DNA of 64,000 nt from Desulfomicrobium baculatum DSM 4028. Its GTDB lineage: Bacteria; Desulfobacterota; Desulfovibrionia; Desulfovibrionales; Desulfomicrobiaceae. The stretch lies in contig NC_013173.1 of the NCBI RefSeq assembly GCF_000023225.1, positions 3,040,501 through 3,104,500 of the forward strand, read 5' to 3'. The notes beneath the pieces are model-generated. The model had not been told where the DNA came from, searched no databases, and saw only the letters and a program-made list of their open reading frames with translations. Made by a program: the position numbers and the translations under genes. Below, in pieces: positions 35,891 through 43,088 of this stretch (position 1 is the stretch's first letter; every line of letters starts with the position of its first letter).

Positions 35891-36369
35891 CAGGCGTCTC
35901 CCCGAGACAGGGCGATGAGCCCGGTGCGGCTCAGGGACTGGATGCCGTGCGGAGCCAGGGTGCGGATGAGCCCGGCGACCTTGCCCTGGGGGGCGGCAAG
36001 CTCGGCGGAGATGGTCTCGTTGCCCATGTCGACGACGTTGGCCCGGAAGACCTCGAAGATCTGCAGGATCTGGCTGACGGTATCCTTCGTGATGCGGACC
36101 TTGATCATGACCAGCTCGCGGTCCATGAGATCCTGCCCCGAGAGGTCCTCCAGGCGCAGCACGAAATCCAGGGAGGCGATCTCGTCGGTCACGGCAGTGA
36201 TCTTTCCTTCGTCCGGCTCGACGCAGATGATCATGCGCGAGACATCCTCGCGCTCGGTCTCCCCGCAGGAAATGGAGCGGATGTTGATGTCGTGGCGCTG
36301 AAAAGCCTGGGCCATGGCGGCCAGAACGCCGGGCTCATTCCGGACCAGGGTGGAGATGGTGTGACGCAT
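35890..36369 (-). CDS. ACT-domain protein resembling acetolactate synthase small subunit
   Basis: The 159-residue protein has an N-terminal ACT domain (RHTISTLVRNEPGVLAAMAQAF) and a C-terminal part (KVRITKDTVSQILQIFEVFRANVVDMG) in the layout of IlvH/IlvN. No catalytic subunit gene is adjacent, so it may regulate a remote enzyme or the co-transcribed acyltransferase. The start at 36369 has GAGGAG upstream. It lies 74 bp after tdh. Confidence 0.8.
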   Translation of the reverse strand: MRHTISTLVRNEPGVLAAMAQAFQRHDINIRSISCGETEREDVSRMIICVEPDEGKITAVTDEIASLDFVLRLEDLSGQDLMDRELVMIKVRITKDTVSQILQIFEVFRANVVDMGNETISAELAAPQGKVAGLIRTLAPHGIQSLSRTGLIALSRGDA

Positions 36370-36443
36370 GGGAGGCTCCTCGGTTTCGGGTTCGACGCGC
36401 GGAAGTATCACGGGCCGGATTGCCGGGCAACCCGGCCGTGATC

Positions 36444-37481
36444 CTAGGCGTTCCAGTCCAGAATGACCTTGCCCGACTTGCCTGTGCGCATGACGTCGAA
36501 GCCTTTCTGGAAATCCTCGGCCGCGAAGTTGTGGGTGATGACCGGGCTCATGTCCAGGCCGCTCTGCAGCATGGCCGTCATCTTGTACCAGGTCTCGAAC
36601 ATTTCGCGGCCATAAATGCCTTTGAGCTTGAGGCCCTTGAAGACGACCTGGCCCCAATCGATGGCCGTGTCGTCGGGCATGATGCCCAAAAGCGCAATGT
36701 GTCCGCCATGGTTCATCTGCGCGAGCATTTCCCGGAAGGCGTGGGGGTTGCCGGACATCTCCAGGCCCACGTCGAAGCCTTCGGCCATGTGCAGATCGGC
36801 CATGACCGAGGCCAGGGATTCGCTGCCGACGTTGACGGCGCGGCTAACGCCCATCTTGCGGGCCAGGTCCAGACGATAGTCGTTGACGTCGGTGATGACC
36901 ACGTGGCGGGCTCCGCAGAAGCGGGCGATGCCGGCGGCCATGATGCCGATGGGCCCGGCCCCGGTGATGAGCACGTCCTCGCCGACCAGATCGAAGGACA
37001 GGGCCGTGTGCGTGGCGTTGCCCAGGGGATCGAGCATGGCCGCCACGTCGCCGGAGATGGTGTCCGGGACCTTGAAGGCGTTGACGGCCGGAACGCAGAC
37101 GTACTCCGCGAAACAGCCGGGGCGGTTGACGCCCACGCCGATGGCGTTGCGGCAGAGGTGGCGCTTGCCCGCCTTGCAGTTGCGGCAATGGCCGCAGGTG
37201 ATATGCCCTTCGGCAGAAACCCGGTCCCCGACTTTAAGCCCGCGGACCTCGGAGCCGACCTCCACGATGCGCCCCACGAATTCGTGGCCGACGACCATAG
37301 GCACGGGAATCGTCTTGGCGGCCCAGGCGTCCCAATTGTAGATATGGATGTCGGTGCCGCAGATGGCGGTCTTGCCGACCTTGATCAGGATATCGTTATG
37401 GCCGACCTCGGGCACGGGAATCTCTTCCATCCAGATCCCGACCTCGGCTTTGGCTTTAACCAATGCTTTCATTTTTTCCAT
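36444..37481 (-). CDS. tdh: L-threonine 3-dehydrogenase
   Basis: The 345-residue zinc-dependent dehydrogenase has catalytic zinc ligands in [12 protein letters not shown] and GHEFVGRI, the structural zinc Cys set [15 protein letters not shown] and a Rossmann GAGPIG. The [11 protein letters not shown] stretch is characteristic of Tdh. It oxidises threonine to 2-amino-3-ketobutyrate, which the upstream gene product cleaves. Separated from that gene by a 412-bp region holding a palindromic element. Confidence 0.94.
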   Translation of the reverse strand: MEKMKALVKAKAEVGIWMEEIPVPEVGHNDILIKVGKTAICGTDIHIYNWDAWAAKTIPVPMVVGHEFVGRIVEVGSEVRGLKVGDRVSAEGHITCGHCRNCKAGKRHLCRNAIGVGVNRPGCFAEYVCVPAVNAFKVPDTISGDVAAMLDPLGNATHTALSFDLVGEDVLITGAGPIGIMAAGIARFCGARHVVITDVNDYRLDLARKMGVSRAVNVGSESLASVMADLHMAEGFDVGLEMSGNPHAFREMLAQMNHGGHIALLGIMPDDTAIDWGQVVFKGLKLKGIYGREMFETWYKMTAMLQSGLDMSPVITHNFAAEDFQKGFDVMRTGKSGKVILDWNA

Positions 37482-37548
37482 TTTTCCTTGTCCTCTCTTC
37501 GTTCACTGAATGAAATACAAAATTTAGCGTTCCCCAGGGAGTGTCGGG

Positions 37549-37590
37549 GTGCCGGGATGGCGGCTCGTCAACTGTCTGACTGAATCTTGA
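37549..37590. repeat. Partial direct copy of the palindrome's left edge
   Basis: TGCCGGGATGGCGG followed by a near-identical ACTGTCTGAC(T/C)GA stretch repeats the sequence at about 37690-37724. It appears to be a decayed second unit. Confidence 0.6.
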
Positions 37591-37676
37591 AGATGGCTTG
37601 ACTTCGGAAACAGTCCCTAGTGCCTCATTGAATAAAGCATTCATACTTTACGCGCCTGTCCGGGCAGCGTCGCTCA

Positions 37677-37856
37677 AGGCTTTGCGGGTTGCCGGGATGG
37701 CGGGGCGCCGACTGTCTGACCGAGCCAGGCATCGTTTGTCGCATTGTCGCGTTACGCCCGAAGTACAAGCCGCTGTTCGACAGCAGCGACAATGCGACTC
37801 TACGAGGCCGGCGAGGGAGTTTCGGCGGCTCGCCATCCCGGCAACCCGCAAAGCCT
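37677..37856. repeat. Long nested palindromic element (REP/BIME- or MITE-like)
   Basis: A 26-bp perfect inverted repeat forms the ends (37677-37702 and 37831-37856, starting AGGCTTTGCGGG). Inside is a second perfect 13-bp inverted repeat (37738-37750 and 37786-37798, GTCGCATTGTCGC). Together they can fold as a roughly 180-nt hairpin. No transposase, and no target duplication identified. Confidence 0.75.
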
Positions 37857-37893
37857 CCCCCGTCCTGCCCCGTCCCGTCTTTCAGCTCGCCCC

Positions 37894-39078
37894 TCAAATC
37901 ACTCCCAGTTCCTTCCCGACTTTCACAAACGCCGCCACCGCCTGTTCCAGCTGCTCCCGCGTATGCGCCGCGCTCATCTGGGTGCGGATCCGGGCCTTGC
38001 CCTGGGGCACCACCGGGAAGCTGAAGCCGACCACGTAAATTCCCTCTTCCAGCATGCGCGCCGCCATGCGCTGGGCCAGCACCGCATCACCGAGCATGAC
38101 CGGAATGATGGGATGCTCGCCCGGAGCCAGTGTGAATCCGGCCTTTGTCATGGCTTCCCGGAAGTATCGGCTGTTCTCTTCCAGTCTCACGCGCAGTTCC
38201 GGCTCTTCCCGGATCAGGTCGAGCACGGCCAAGGATGTGGCCGTGATGACCGGGGCCAGCGTATTGGAAAACAAATACGGCCGGGAGCGCTGCCGCAGCC
38301 ACTCCACGATCTCCTTGCGCCCGGAGGTGTAGCCGCCGGAGGCCCCGCCCAGAGCCTTGCCCAGGGTGCCGGTGATGATGTCCACCCGGCCCATGACCCC
38401 GCAATGCTCGTGGCTGCCGCGCCCATTCTCGCCCATAAAGCCTACGGCGTGGGAATCGTCGACCATGACCAGGGCGTCGTATTTATCGGCCAGGTCACAG
38501 ATGGCCTTCAAATTGGCGATGTGCCCATCCATGGAAAAAACGCCGTCGGTGACGATGAGCCTGTAGCGGCAATCCGCGGCATCTTTGAGCTGTGCTTCCA
38601 GGTCGGCCATGTCATTGCTCGCGTATCGATAGCGTTTGGCCTTGCACAGCCGCACCCCGTCGATGATGGAGGCATGATTCAAGGCGTCGCTGATGACCGC
38701 GTCCTCGGCCCCGAGCAGGGTCTCGAAGAGGCCGCCGTTGGCGTCGAAGCAGGAGCTGTACAGGATGGTGTCGTCGGTACCCAGAAACTCGGACAGCCTG
38801 TTTTCAAGCTCCTTGTGCACGTCCTGGGTGCCGCAGATGAAACGCACCGAGGACAGACCATAACCCCAGTGGTCCAGGGCATCGTGCGCGGCCGCAACCA
38901 GGCGTTTGTCGCCAGCCAGGCCGAGATAGTTGTTGGCGCAGAAATTGAGCACTTCGCCTCCACCGGCCACGGAGATGCGCGCCCCCTGGGGTGAGGTGAT
39001 GACCCGTTCCGCCTTGAAGAGCCCCTTTTCCCGCAATTCCTCTGTCTGCCGCGCCAGATCTTCCAGTATTCGCTTCAT
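37894..39078 (-). CDS. kbl: Glycine C-acetyltransferase (2-amino-3-ketobutyrate CoA ligase)
   Basis: The 394-residue PLP enzyme has [12 protein letters not shown], the cofactor Asp in [13 protein letters not shown] and the Schiff-base Lys in [14 protein letters not shown], all typical of Kbl. It splits 2-amino-3-ketobutyrate with CoA to glycine and acetyl-CoA, directly after Tdh in the pathway. Divergent from an Lrp/AsnC regulator that probably controls it. Confidence 0.94.
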   Translation of the reverse strand: MKRILEDLARQTEELREKGLFKAERVITSPQGARISVAGGGEVLNFCANNYLGLAGDKRLVAAAHDALDHWGYGLSSVRFICGTQDVHKELENRLSEFLGTDDTILYSSCFDANGGLFETLLGAEDAVISDALNHASIIDGVRLCKAKRYRYASNDMADLEAQLKDAADCRYRLIVTDGVFSMDGHIANLKAICDLADKYDALVMVDDSHAVGFMGENGRGSHEHCGVMGRVDIITGTLGKALGGASGGYTSGRKEIVEWLRQRSRPYLFSNTLAPVITATSLAVLDLIREEPELRVRLEENSRYFREAMTKAGFTLAPGEHPIIPVMLGDAVLAQRMAARMLEEGIYVVGFSFPVVPQGKARIRTQMSAAHTREQLEQAVAAFVKVGKELGVI

Positions 39079-39087
39079 GCCGCCTCC

Positions 39088-39130
39088 CCGTAAAATTTCG
39101 ATTTCCGCAATTTTATCACCGTAAAATTTC
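39088..39130. promoter_or_regulatory. Paired 12-bp repeats in the kbl/lrp divergent promoter
   Basis: CCGTAAAATTTC occurs at 39088-39099 and 39119-39130, exactly 31 bp apart (three helical turns), in an AT-rich stretch. Such spacing suits an Lrp/AsnC multimer. Confidence 0.5.
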
Positions 39131-39254
39131 TTGTCAACGAATTGAAAGGCAATATATTAACGAATAAATCAATTAGCAACCCTCTCCAGACCCGTCCGCC
39201 CGGATTTTGTCTTTCAGGCCGGACTGGGCTAAACGCTCACGCGGGAGCATAAAC

Positions 39255-39728
39255 GTGAACGAAAAAGAAATCACCCTGGATCACACGGACCGCCAGATCA
39301 TCGCCGCCTTGCAGGAAAACGGACGCGAATCCTACAAGAGCATCGCCCAGCGCCTGGGCGTGTCCGACGGCACGGTGCGGCTGCGCACGGAGCGGCTGCT
39401 GAAAAGCGGTTACCTGCGCATCTCGGCGTCGGTGAACCCGATGTTCTTCGAGGACGGCCTGACCGCCACCGTGGGAGTCAGTCTTGAGGGACGGGCCAAT
39501 GCACAGATCATGCAGGCCATTGCGGATCTTGAGGGGGTGCAGTCCGTGTCCAACGTCTCGGGCCGCTTCGACCTCTTGGTCGAGATCCATGTGGCTTCCC
39601 GCAGCGATCTGCGCCGCTTTCTGGTCGACGACCTCTCGGCCCTCGGCGCGGTCCAGAACACCGAGACCTTCCTTTATCTGGAAACCATCAACAAATGGGT
39701 GCAGCAGCGCCAGGAAGACACCAAATGA
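39255..39728 (+). CDS. Lrp/AsnC-family transcriptional regulator
   Basis: The 157-residue protein has an N-terminal helix-turn-helix (DRQIIAALQENGRESYKSIAQRLGVSDGTVRLRTERLL) and a C-terminal RAM ligand domain (GVQSVSNVSGRFDLLVEIHV). Start is GTG at 39255 with GGGAG eight bases upstream. Divergence from kbl suggests control of threonine or glycine metabolism; the effector is not visible. Confidence 0.92.
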   Translation: MNEKEITLDHTDRQIIAALQENGRESYKSIAQRLGVSDGTVRLRTERLLKSGYLRISASVNPMFFEDGLTATVGVSLEGRANAQIMQAIADLEGVQSVSNVSGRFDLLVEIHVASRSDLRRFLVDDLSALGAVQNTETFLYLETINKWVQQRQEDTK

Positions 39729-39925
39729 GCCACATCCTGCACGGATTCACGGACCCCAACTATCTGGAAGCGTTGATCGCCAAGGCCGAAACCCAGTTGC
39801 GCGAAGCGGAAAACGAAGAGGACCGGCAGCGGTTCGCCGCCTATCTGGACGTGTTGAAAGGATGGAAGGAAAAAATCACGGCGAGCCAGGATGTCTGCTC
39901 GCCCGATGCAAACGAATCGAAATAA
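39725..39925 (+). CDS. Small hydrophilic protein coupled to the Lrp gene
   Basis: The 66-residue helical protein overlaps the regulator stop codon by ATGA, so translation is coupled. It is acidic, with LEALIAKAETQLREAENEED. I do not recognise the family. It ends 3 bp before the convergent operon's end. Confidence 0.6.
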   Translation: MSHILHGFTDPNYLEALIAKAETQLREAENEEDRQRFAAYLDVLKGWKEKITASQDVCSPDANESK

Positions 39926-39928
39926 AGA

Positions 39929-41020
39929 CTACGGAGCAGACAGCCGCTCCCGCATCAAAAGCCCAATCAGCTCCCCGCGATCGAGGCGCTGCGCGTAGCC
40001 CTTTTCCAAAATTCCTGAAGCAGTCCTGTTCTTTTCCTGTTCGGCCTGCGCCAGATACCCGGCCAGAATGGGTTCGACCTCGCGGCGCAACTGCGCGTCG
40101 GACTTTCCGTCCAGCGCCCTGAATAACGATTCCAGCTCTTCGGGCGCGGGCAGATCGGCCGCATGCAGAACCGCGCCGATCCGCTCCCGGTAGCGCTCCA
40201 GCGAAGCCTTTATATGGTTCTCCTTGATGACCGACAGACCCGACCAGCCCGCCCGCATCCATTGAAACACCCCGCTTTGCACCACCTCGCCCCCATCGAG
40301 ATAGACCCCGATGGAGACGTTGGTCTGAATCCGGGACGAAACCCAGCCCAGCCCGGTCTTGGTCAGGCCTTGTTCATCCGAATAGACGTAGCGGCTGTCC
40401 TCGTCGCGTCCGACACGATACCCCTTGGTGCCCACTTCCGATGGTTCGGGCTGCACGCTCACGGACAAAAGCGCCTTCGCCTCCGGCAAGAAAACAAGCA
40501 CCCGCTTCAAACGCATCGCGTAGCATCCGCCCGTGGACAGATCCGCAGTGGTGCGGTCGTATTGCTCACCCCGCACGACCACGGTCCTGGGCGGCGGCCA
40601 GGGATCGGCCCACAGCTGCCGCTGTGCCTCCGCGCTTTTCGGTGTGGTCCAGACCGAAGAACGGATCGAAAACGGCTTTATGAGCTCCTGGGGAATCTCG
40701 GGATTGTAGAGATAACGCAGCAGGCGCTGCATGGACTGGTTGACCGTAAATCCCTGATACGCGCCGGGAGCGTCGTCGTATCGGGGCAGGCCGCCGCCAG
40801 CGTCGCCCTGGGCCCGGACATGGGCGATGAGAGGCGCGATGCGGTCCGGGTCCGGGTCGTGGCCGAGGAGCACCTCATGGCACAGATGATCCACCGCCTG
40901 CTCAAGGCCCAGCAGCGACGAGTGGGGGCCGAGGGCAAGGGCCTGGCCCGCGCCAAGACCGAAAAAAAAGAGGATGAGTCCGCAGACCCACCCCCGCCGC
41001 GCACCAACGGGGACACTCAC
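39929..41020 (-). CDS. Secreted protein of unknown function, last gene of the Pho-linked lipid operon
   Basis: The 363-residue protein has a signal-like N-terminus (about 12-30, GLILFFFGLGAGQALA). The remainder is mixed alpha/beta with a MQRLLRYLYNPEIPQELIKPFSIRSS stretch near the start and a helical Glu/Arg-rich C-terminus. I do not recognise the family. The start is taken as GTG at 41020, one base after the Lgt-like gene's TAA, with GGGGA upstream. It is exported or periplasmic by prediction and probably works with the two lipid-type enzymes before it. Confidence 0.7.
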   Translation of the reverse strand: MSVPVGARRGWVCGLILFFFGLGAGQALALGPHSSLLGLEQAVDHLCHEVLLGHDPDPDRIAPLIAHVRAQGDAGGGLPRYDDAPGAYQGFTVNQSMQRLLRYLYNPEIPQELIKPFSIRSSVWTTPKSAEAQRQLWADPWPPPRTVVVRGEQYDRTTADLSTGGCYAMRLKRVLVFLPEAKALLSVSVQPEPSEVGTKGYRVGRDEDSRYVYSDEQGLTKTGLGWVSSRIQTNVSIGVYLDGGEVVQSGVFQWMRAGWSGLSVIKENHIKASLERYRERIGAVLHAADLPAPEELESLFRALDGKSDAQLRREVEPILAGYLAQAEQEKNRTASGILEKGYAQRLDRGELIGLLMRERLSAP

Positions 41021-41021
41021 G

Positions 41022-42053
41022 TTATATTTCCCCTTCCTTGACGAAAAAGCGGACCTGCGACCCCGTGACCGAACTGCGGCCCGTGTAAAGAAAAACAAGC
41101 AGAAAAACGCCCTGCAGGAGCAGCAGCACCGGCACGCTCCACAGGGCGGCAAGCCCATGGCCAAGATTCACCGCGACTCCATGCGCAGACAGAAGCAAGG
41201 CAGGCGCAAGTCCGTAGAGAACGCCCACGGCGGCCATGATCTGATAGGCGGATATCTTCTGCTCTCCACGGTAGTCGGCGCGGAAGAATTCGGAAATCAC
41301 CCGCCAGACCTGGGTCACAACCAGCGGTACGATCATGGCCGCCGAAAAACTCGCGGCCGCGAAGAAGACCATCCCCAGACAGGCGGCGGCGCAATACAGG
41401 TAGGCGGTCATGAGCTGCACGGGCACCAACTCGCGTCCGCAGAGCTCATGGGCGTAAGCCGCTTTCTTGGTCTGACCGTGGAAAACGATGTTCCAGCGGT
41501 TGAAAATTCCACGCCACGGTTCGGGCATGGTCTTTACAGGGCGACCGTAGCAGCAGCCGAAACTTAAGCACGCCAAGCGACCAACTCCTTCACCTACGGC
41601 GTAGGCGATGGCCAGGGCCGCAAGAGCCGGCAGCACGGCTCCCTGCCCGGTCAGCGCAACCACGGCCCAGGCTACAAAGGGGGCCACGACTATGCCCACG
41701 AAGGCGGCCCCGCCGACGCTCAAGGTGTTGGGCTTGCCTTCGACAAGGCGCGCCACGATCTTCGCCGCCGGAATGCACAACCCGAGCATGCCCGCGACCA
41801 TGAGCACAAGTCCAAGGAGCCCCATGCCGACGGACCCCAGCAGCGCGACAGCAACGGCCGTGGCCAGCGTGTAGGCGAGGGCGCTCAAGGCCCCGTACCA
41901 GGTCAGATTCAACGCCTGCCACGCGCCGTCCGGATTCTTGAACAGGGGCACGCTGGCCATCATCTGCCAGCGTTCACCGGGAAGAGCCCGCCCGCCCCAG
42001 GCGATGAACGCGAAAAGCGCTGCCCCGAAACACAAAATCAGCACATACTCCAT
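41022..42053 (-). CDS. Prolipoprotein diacylglyceryl transferase (Lgt)-like membrane protein
   Basis: The 343-residue protein has about eight membrane segments. The central GEGVGRLACLSFGCCYGRP resembles the Lgt GxGR...GN signature region, and RVISEFFRADYRG resembles the C-terminal R-x-x-x-E-x-F-R motif. The central N/H residues of true Lgt are partly changed, so the acceptor may not be prolipoprotein. Lgt uses phosphatidylglycerol as donor. It lies 30 bp after the decarboxylase-like gene. Confidence 0.7.
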   Translation of the reverse strand: MEYVLILCFGAALFAFIAWGGRALPGERWQMMASVPLFKNPDGAWQALNLTWYGALSALAYTLATAVAVALLGSVGMGLLGLVLMVAGMLGLCIPAAKIVARLVEGKPNTLSVGGAAFVGIVVAPFVAWAVVALTGQGAVLPALAALAIAYAVGEGVGRLACLSFGCCYGRPVKTMPEPWRGIFNRWNIVFHGQTKKAAYAHELCGRELVPVQLMTAYLYCAAACLGMVFFAAASFSAAMIVPLVVTQVWRVISEFFRADYRGEQKISAYQIMAAVGVLYGLAPALLLSAHGVAVNLGHGLAALWSVPVLLLLQGVFLLVFLYTGRSSVTGSQVRFFVKEGEI

Positions 42054-42083
42054 ATTTTCTCCAGCCAGGCCGAGACGCCCGGG

Positions 42084-43088
42084 TTATGCGTTGGGTCCAA
42101 GGATGCGGCCGATGCTCTCGCGCACCCGCACGTCCGTTTCCACCCAGGGACGCCCCAGCCAGCTCGAAAAGCGGCTGCCGACGTCCCCGCGAAACTGATT
42201 GGCGACCAGGTCCGGGCTGAATTCAACCCGGCCCGGCTCAAAAATGAGCACATCAAGAGAACTCCCGGGCCGGTACAGGCTCTTGGGCTGCCCTTTGCGC
42301 AGGAAAAGGCCGGGACGCATCGGCTCGCACGGCTCGTAGCCGCTGCCGGCATAGGCCTGCACGATCTGCCCGATCATGAGCGCCGCGACCTCGACCATGG
42401 CCACCAGGCCGCAGCCGCTTCCGCCCGGCACGTCGGTGTCGATGACCGTGACCGCGCGGCGGTTGCGGGAAAACGGCGTGACCTCGCTGATGACGGCGGC
42501 CGGATTGCAGGAGTGAAACGCGCCTTCGATCTCGTAGAAATCGCGCACCACCCCGCTGACCGGAGCGTGATTGTAATGATACTTGTCCGGGGTGAGGCGA
42601 AAGATGGCAAAATCACCGCCCGTGAAGGTCCAGACCCAGTTCGGCCGCCCCAGAAACTCCGCAAAGGAGAAGAACTTGTCCTTGATGAAAAGAACGCTCT
42701 CCTGGCTCAGCGACCCCGCAAACATGCGCGAGTCGGCGGGTGAGACCACGGCCAGAGGGTCATCGCTCATGGGCCGAACCTCATCGTAGCGGATGCGACG
42801 CTCGAAAATGCGGCGAGCCGTGGTGTAATAGGATGCGTCCTCCACGCATTCCGAAAGATCGATGCCCAGACGCCGGATGAGCGAATTCGCGCCCGAAATG
42901 CGTGCGCCCAGCGGCAGGTCGTAGTTCATGAACCCCAGAAGGCTCGATGCGCGGCCCGATACCACGGCATCGAACAGGACCGGAGCCCGCTCCCTCACCC
43001 GCGAATACAGATAGCCGATGGCCCGGTCGCAGAAAAGTTCCTCATCCCGGATCCGCCCGGAATCTCTAGCTATATACTGATGCGTCAT
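42084..43088 (-). CDS. Phosphatidylserine decarboxylase-like protein
   Basis: The 334-residue protein has the PSD core: YHYNHAPVSGVVRDFYEIEG, FHSCNP, and a late GSSLDVLIFEPG. The GSS corresponds to the GST/GSS self-cleavage site that gives a pyruvoyl beta and alpha chain. This would place cleavage about 65 residues before the C-terminus. An N-terminal region of about 100 residues precedes it. It decarboxylates phosphatidylserine or a related head group. The ATG at 43088 is preferred to GTG at 43112; both overlap the upstream gene. Confidence 0.85.
   Translation of the reverse strand: MTHQYIARDSGRIRDEELFCDRAIGYLYSRVRERAPVLFDAVVSGRASSLLGFMNYDLPLGARISGANSLIRRLGIDLSECVEDASYYTTARRIFERRIRYDEVRPMSDDPLAVVSPADSRMFAGSLSQESVLFIKDKFFSFAEFLGRPNWVWTFTGGDFAIFRLTPDKYHYNHAPVSGVVRDFYEIEGAFHSCNPAAVISEVTPFSRNRRAVTVIDTDVPGGSGCGLVAMVEVAALMIGQIVQAYAGSGYEPCEPMRPGLFLRKGQPKSLYRPGSSLDVLIFEPGRVEFSPDLVANQFRGDVGSRFSSWLGRPWVETDVRVRESIGRILGPNA

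Larger units (their letters stand above)
37482..37893. other. 412-bp gap between kbl and tdh
   Basis: The stretch has no convincing gene. It contains a large nested palindrome (37677-37856) and a partial direct copy of its edge (37549-37590), described separately. Confidence 0.6.

Noticed and set aside
37598-38038. Frames across the kbl-tdh gap
   Set aside because: They arise from the palindromic element and lack ribosome binding sites or protein-like composition.
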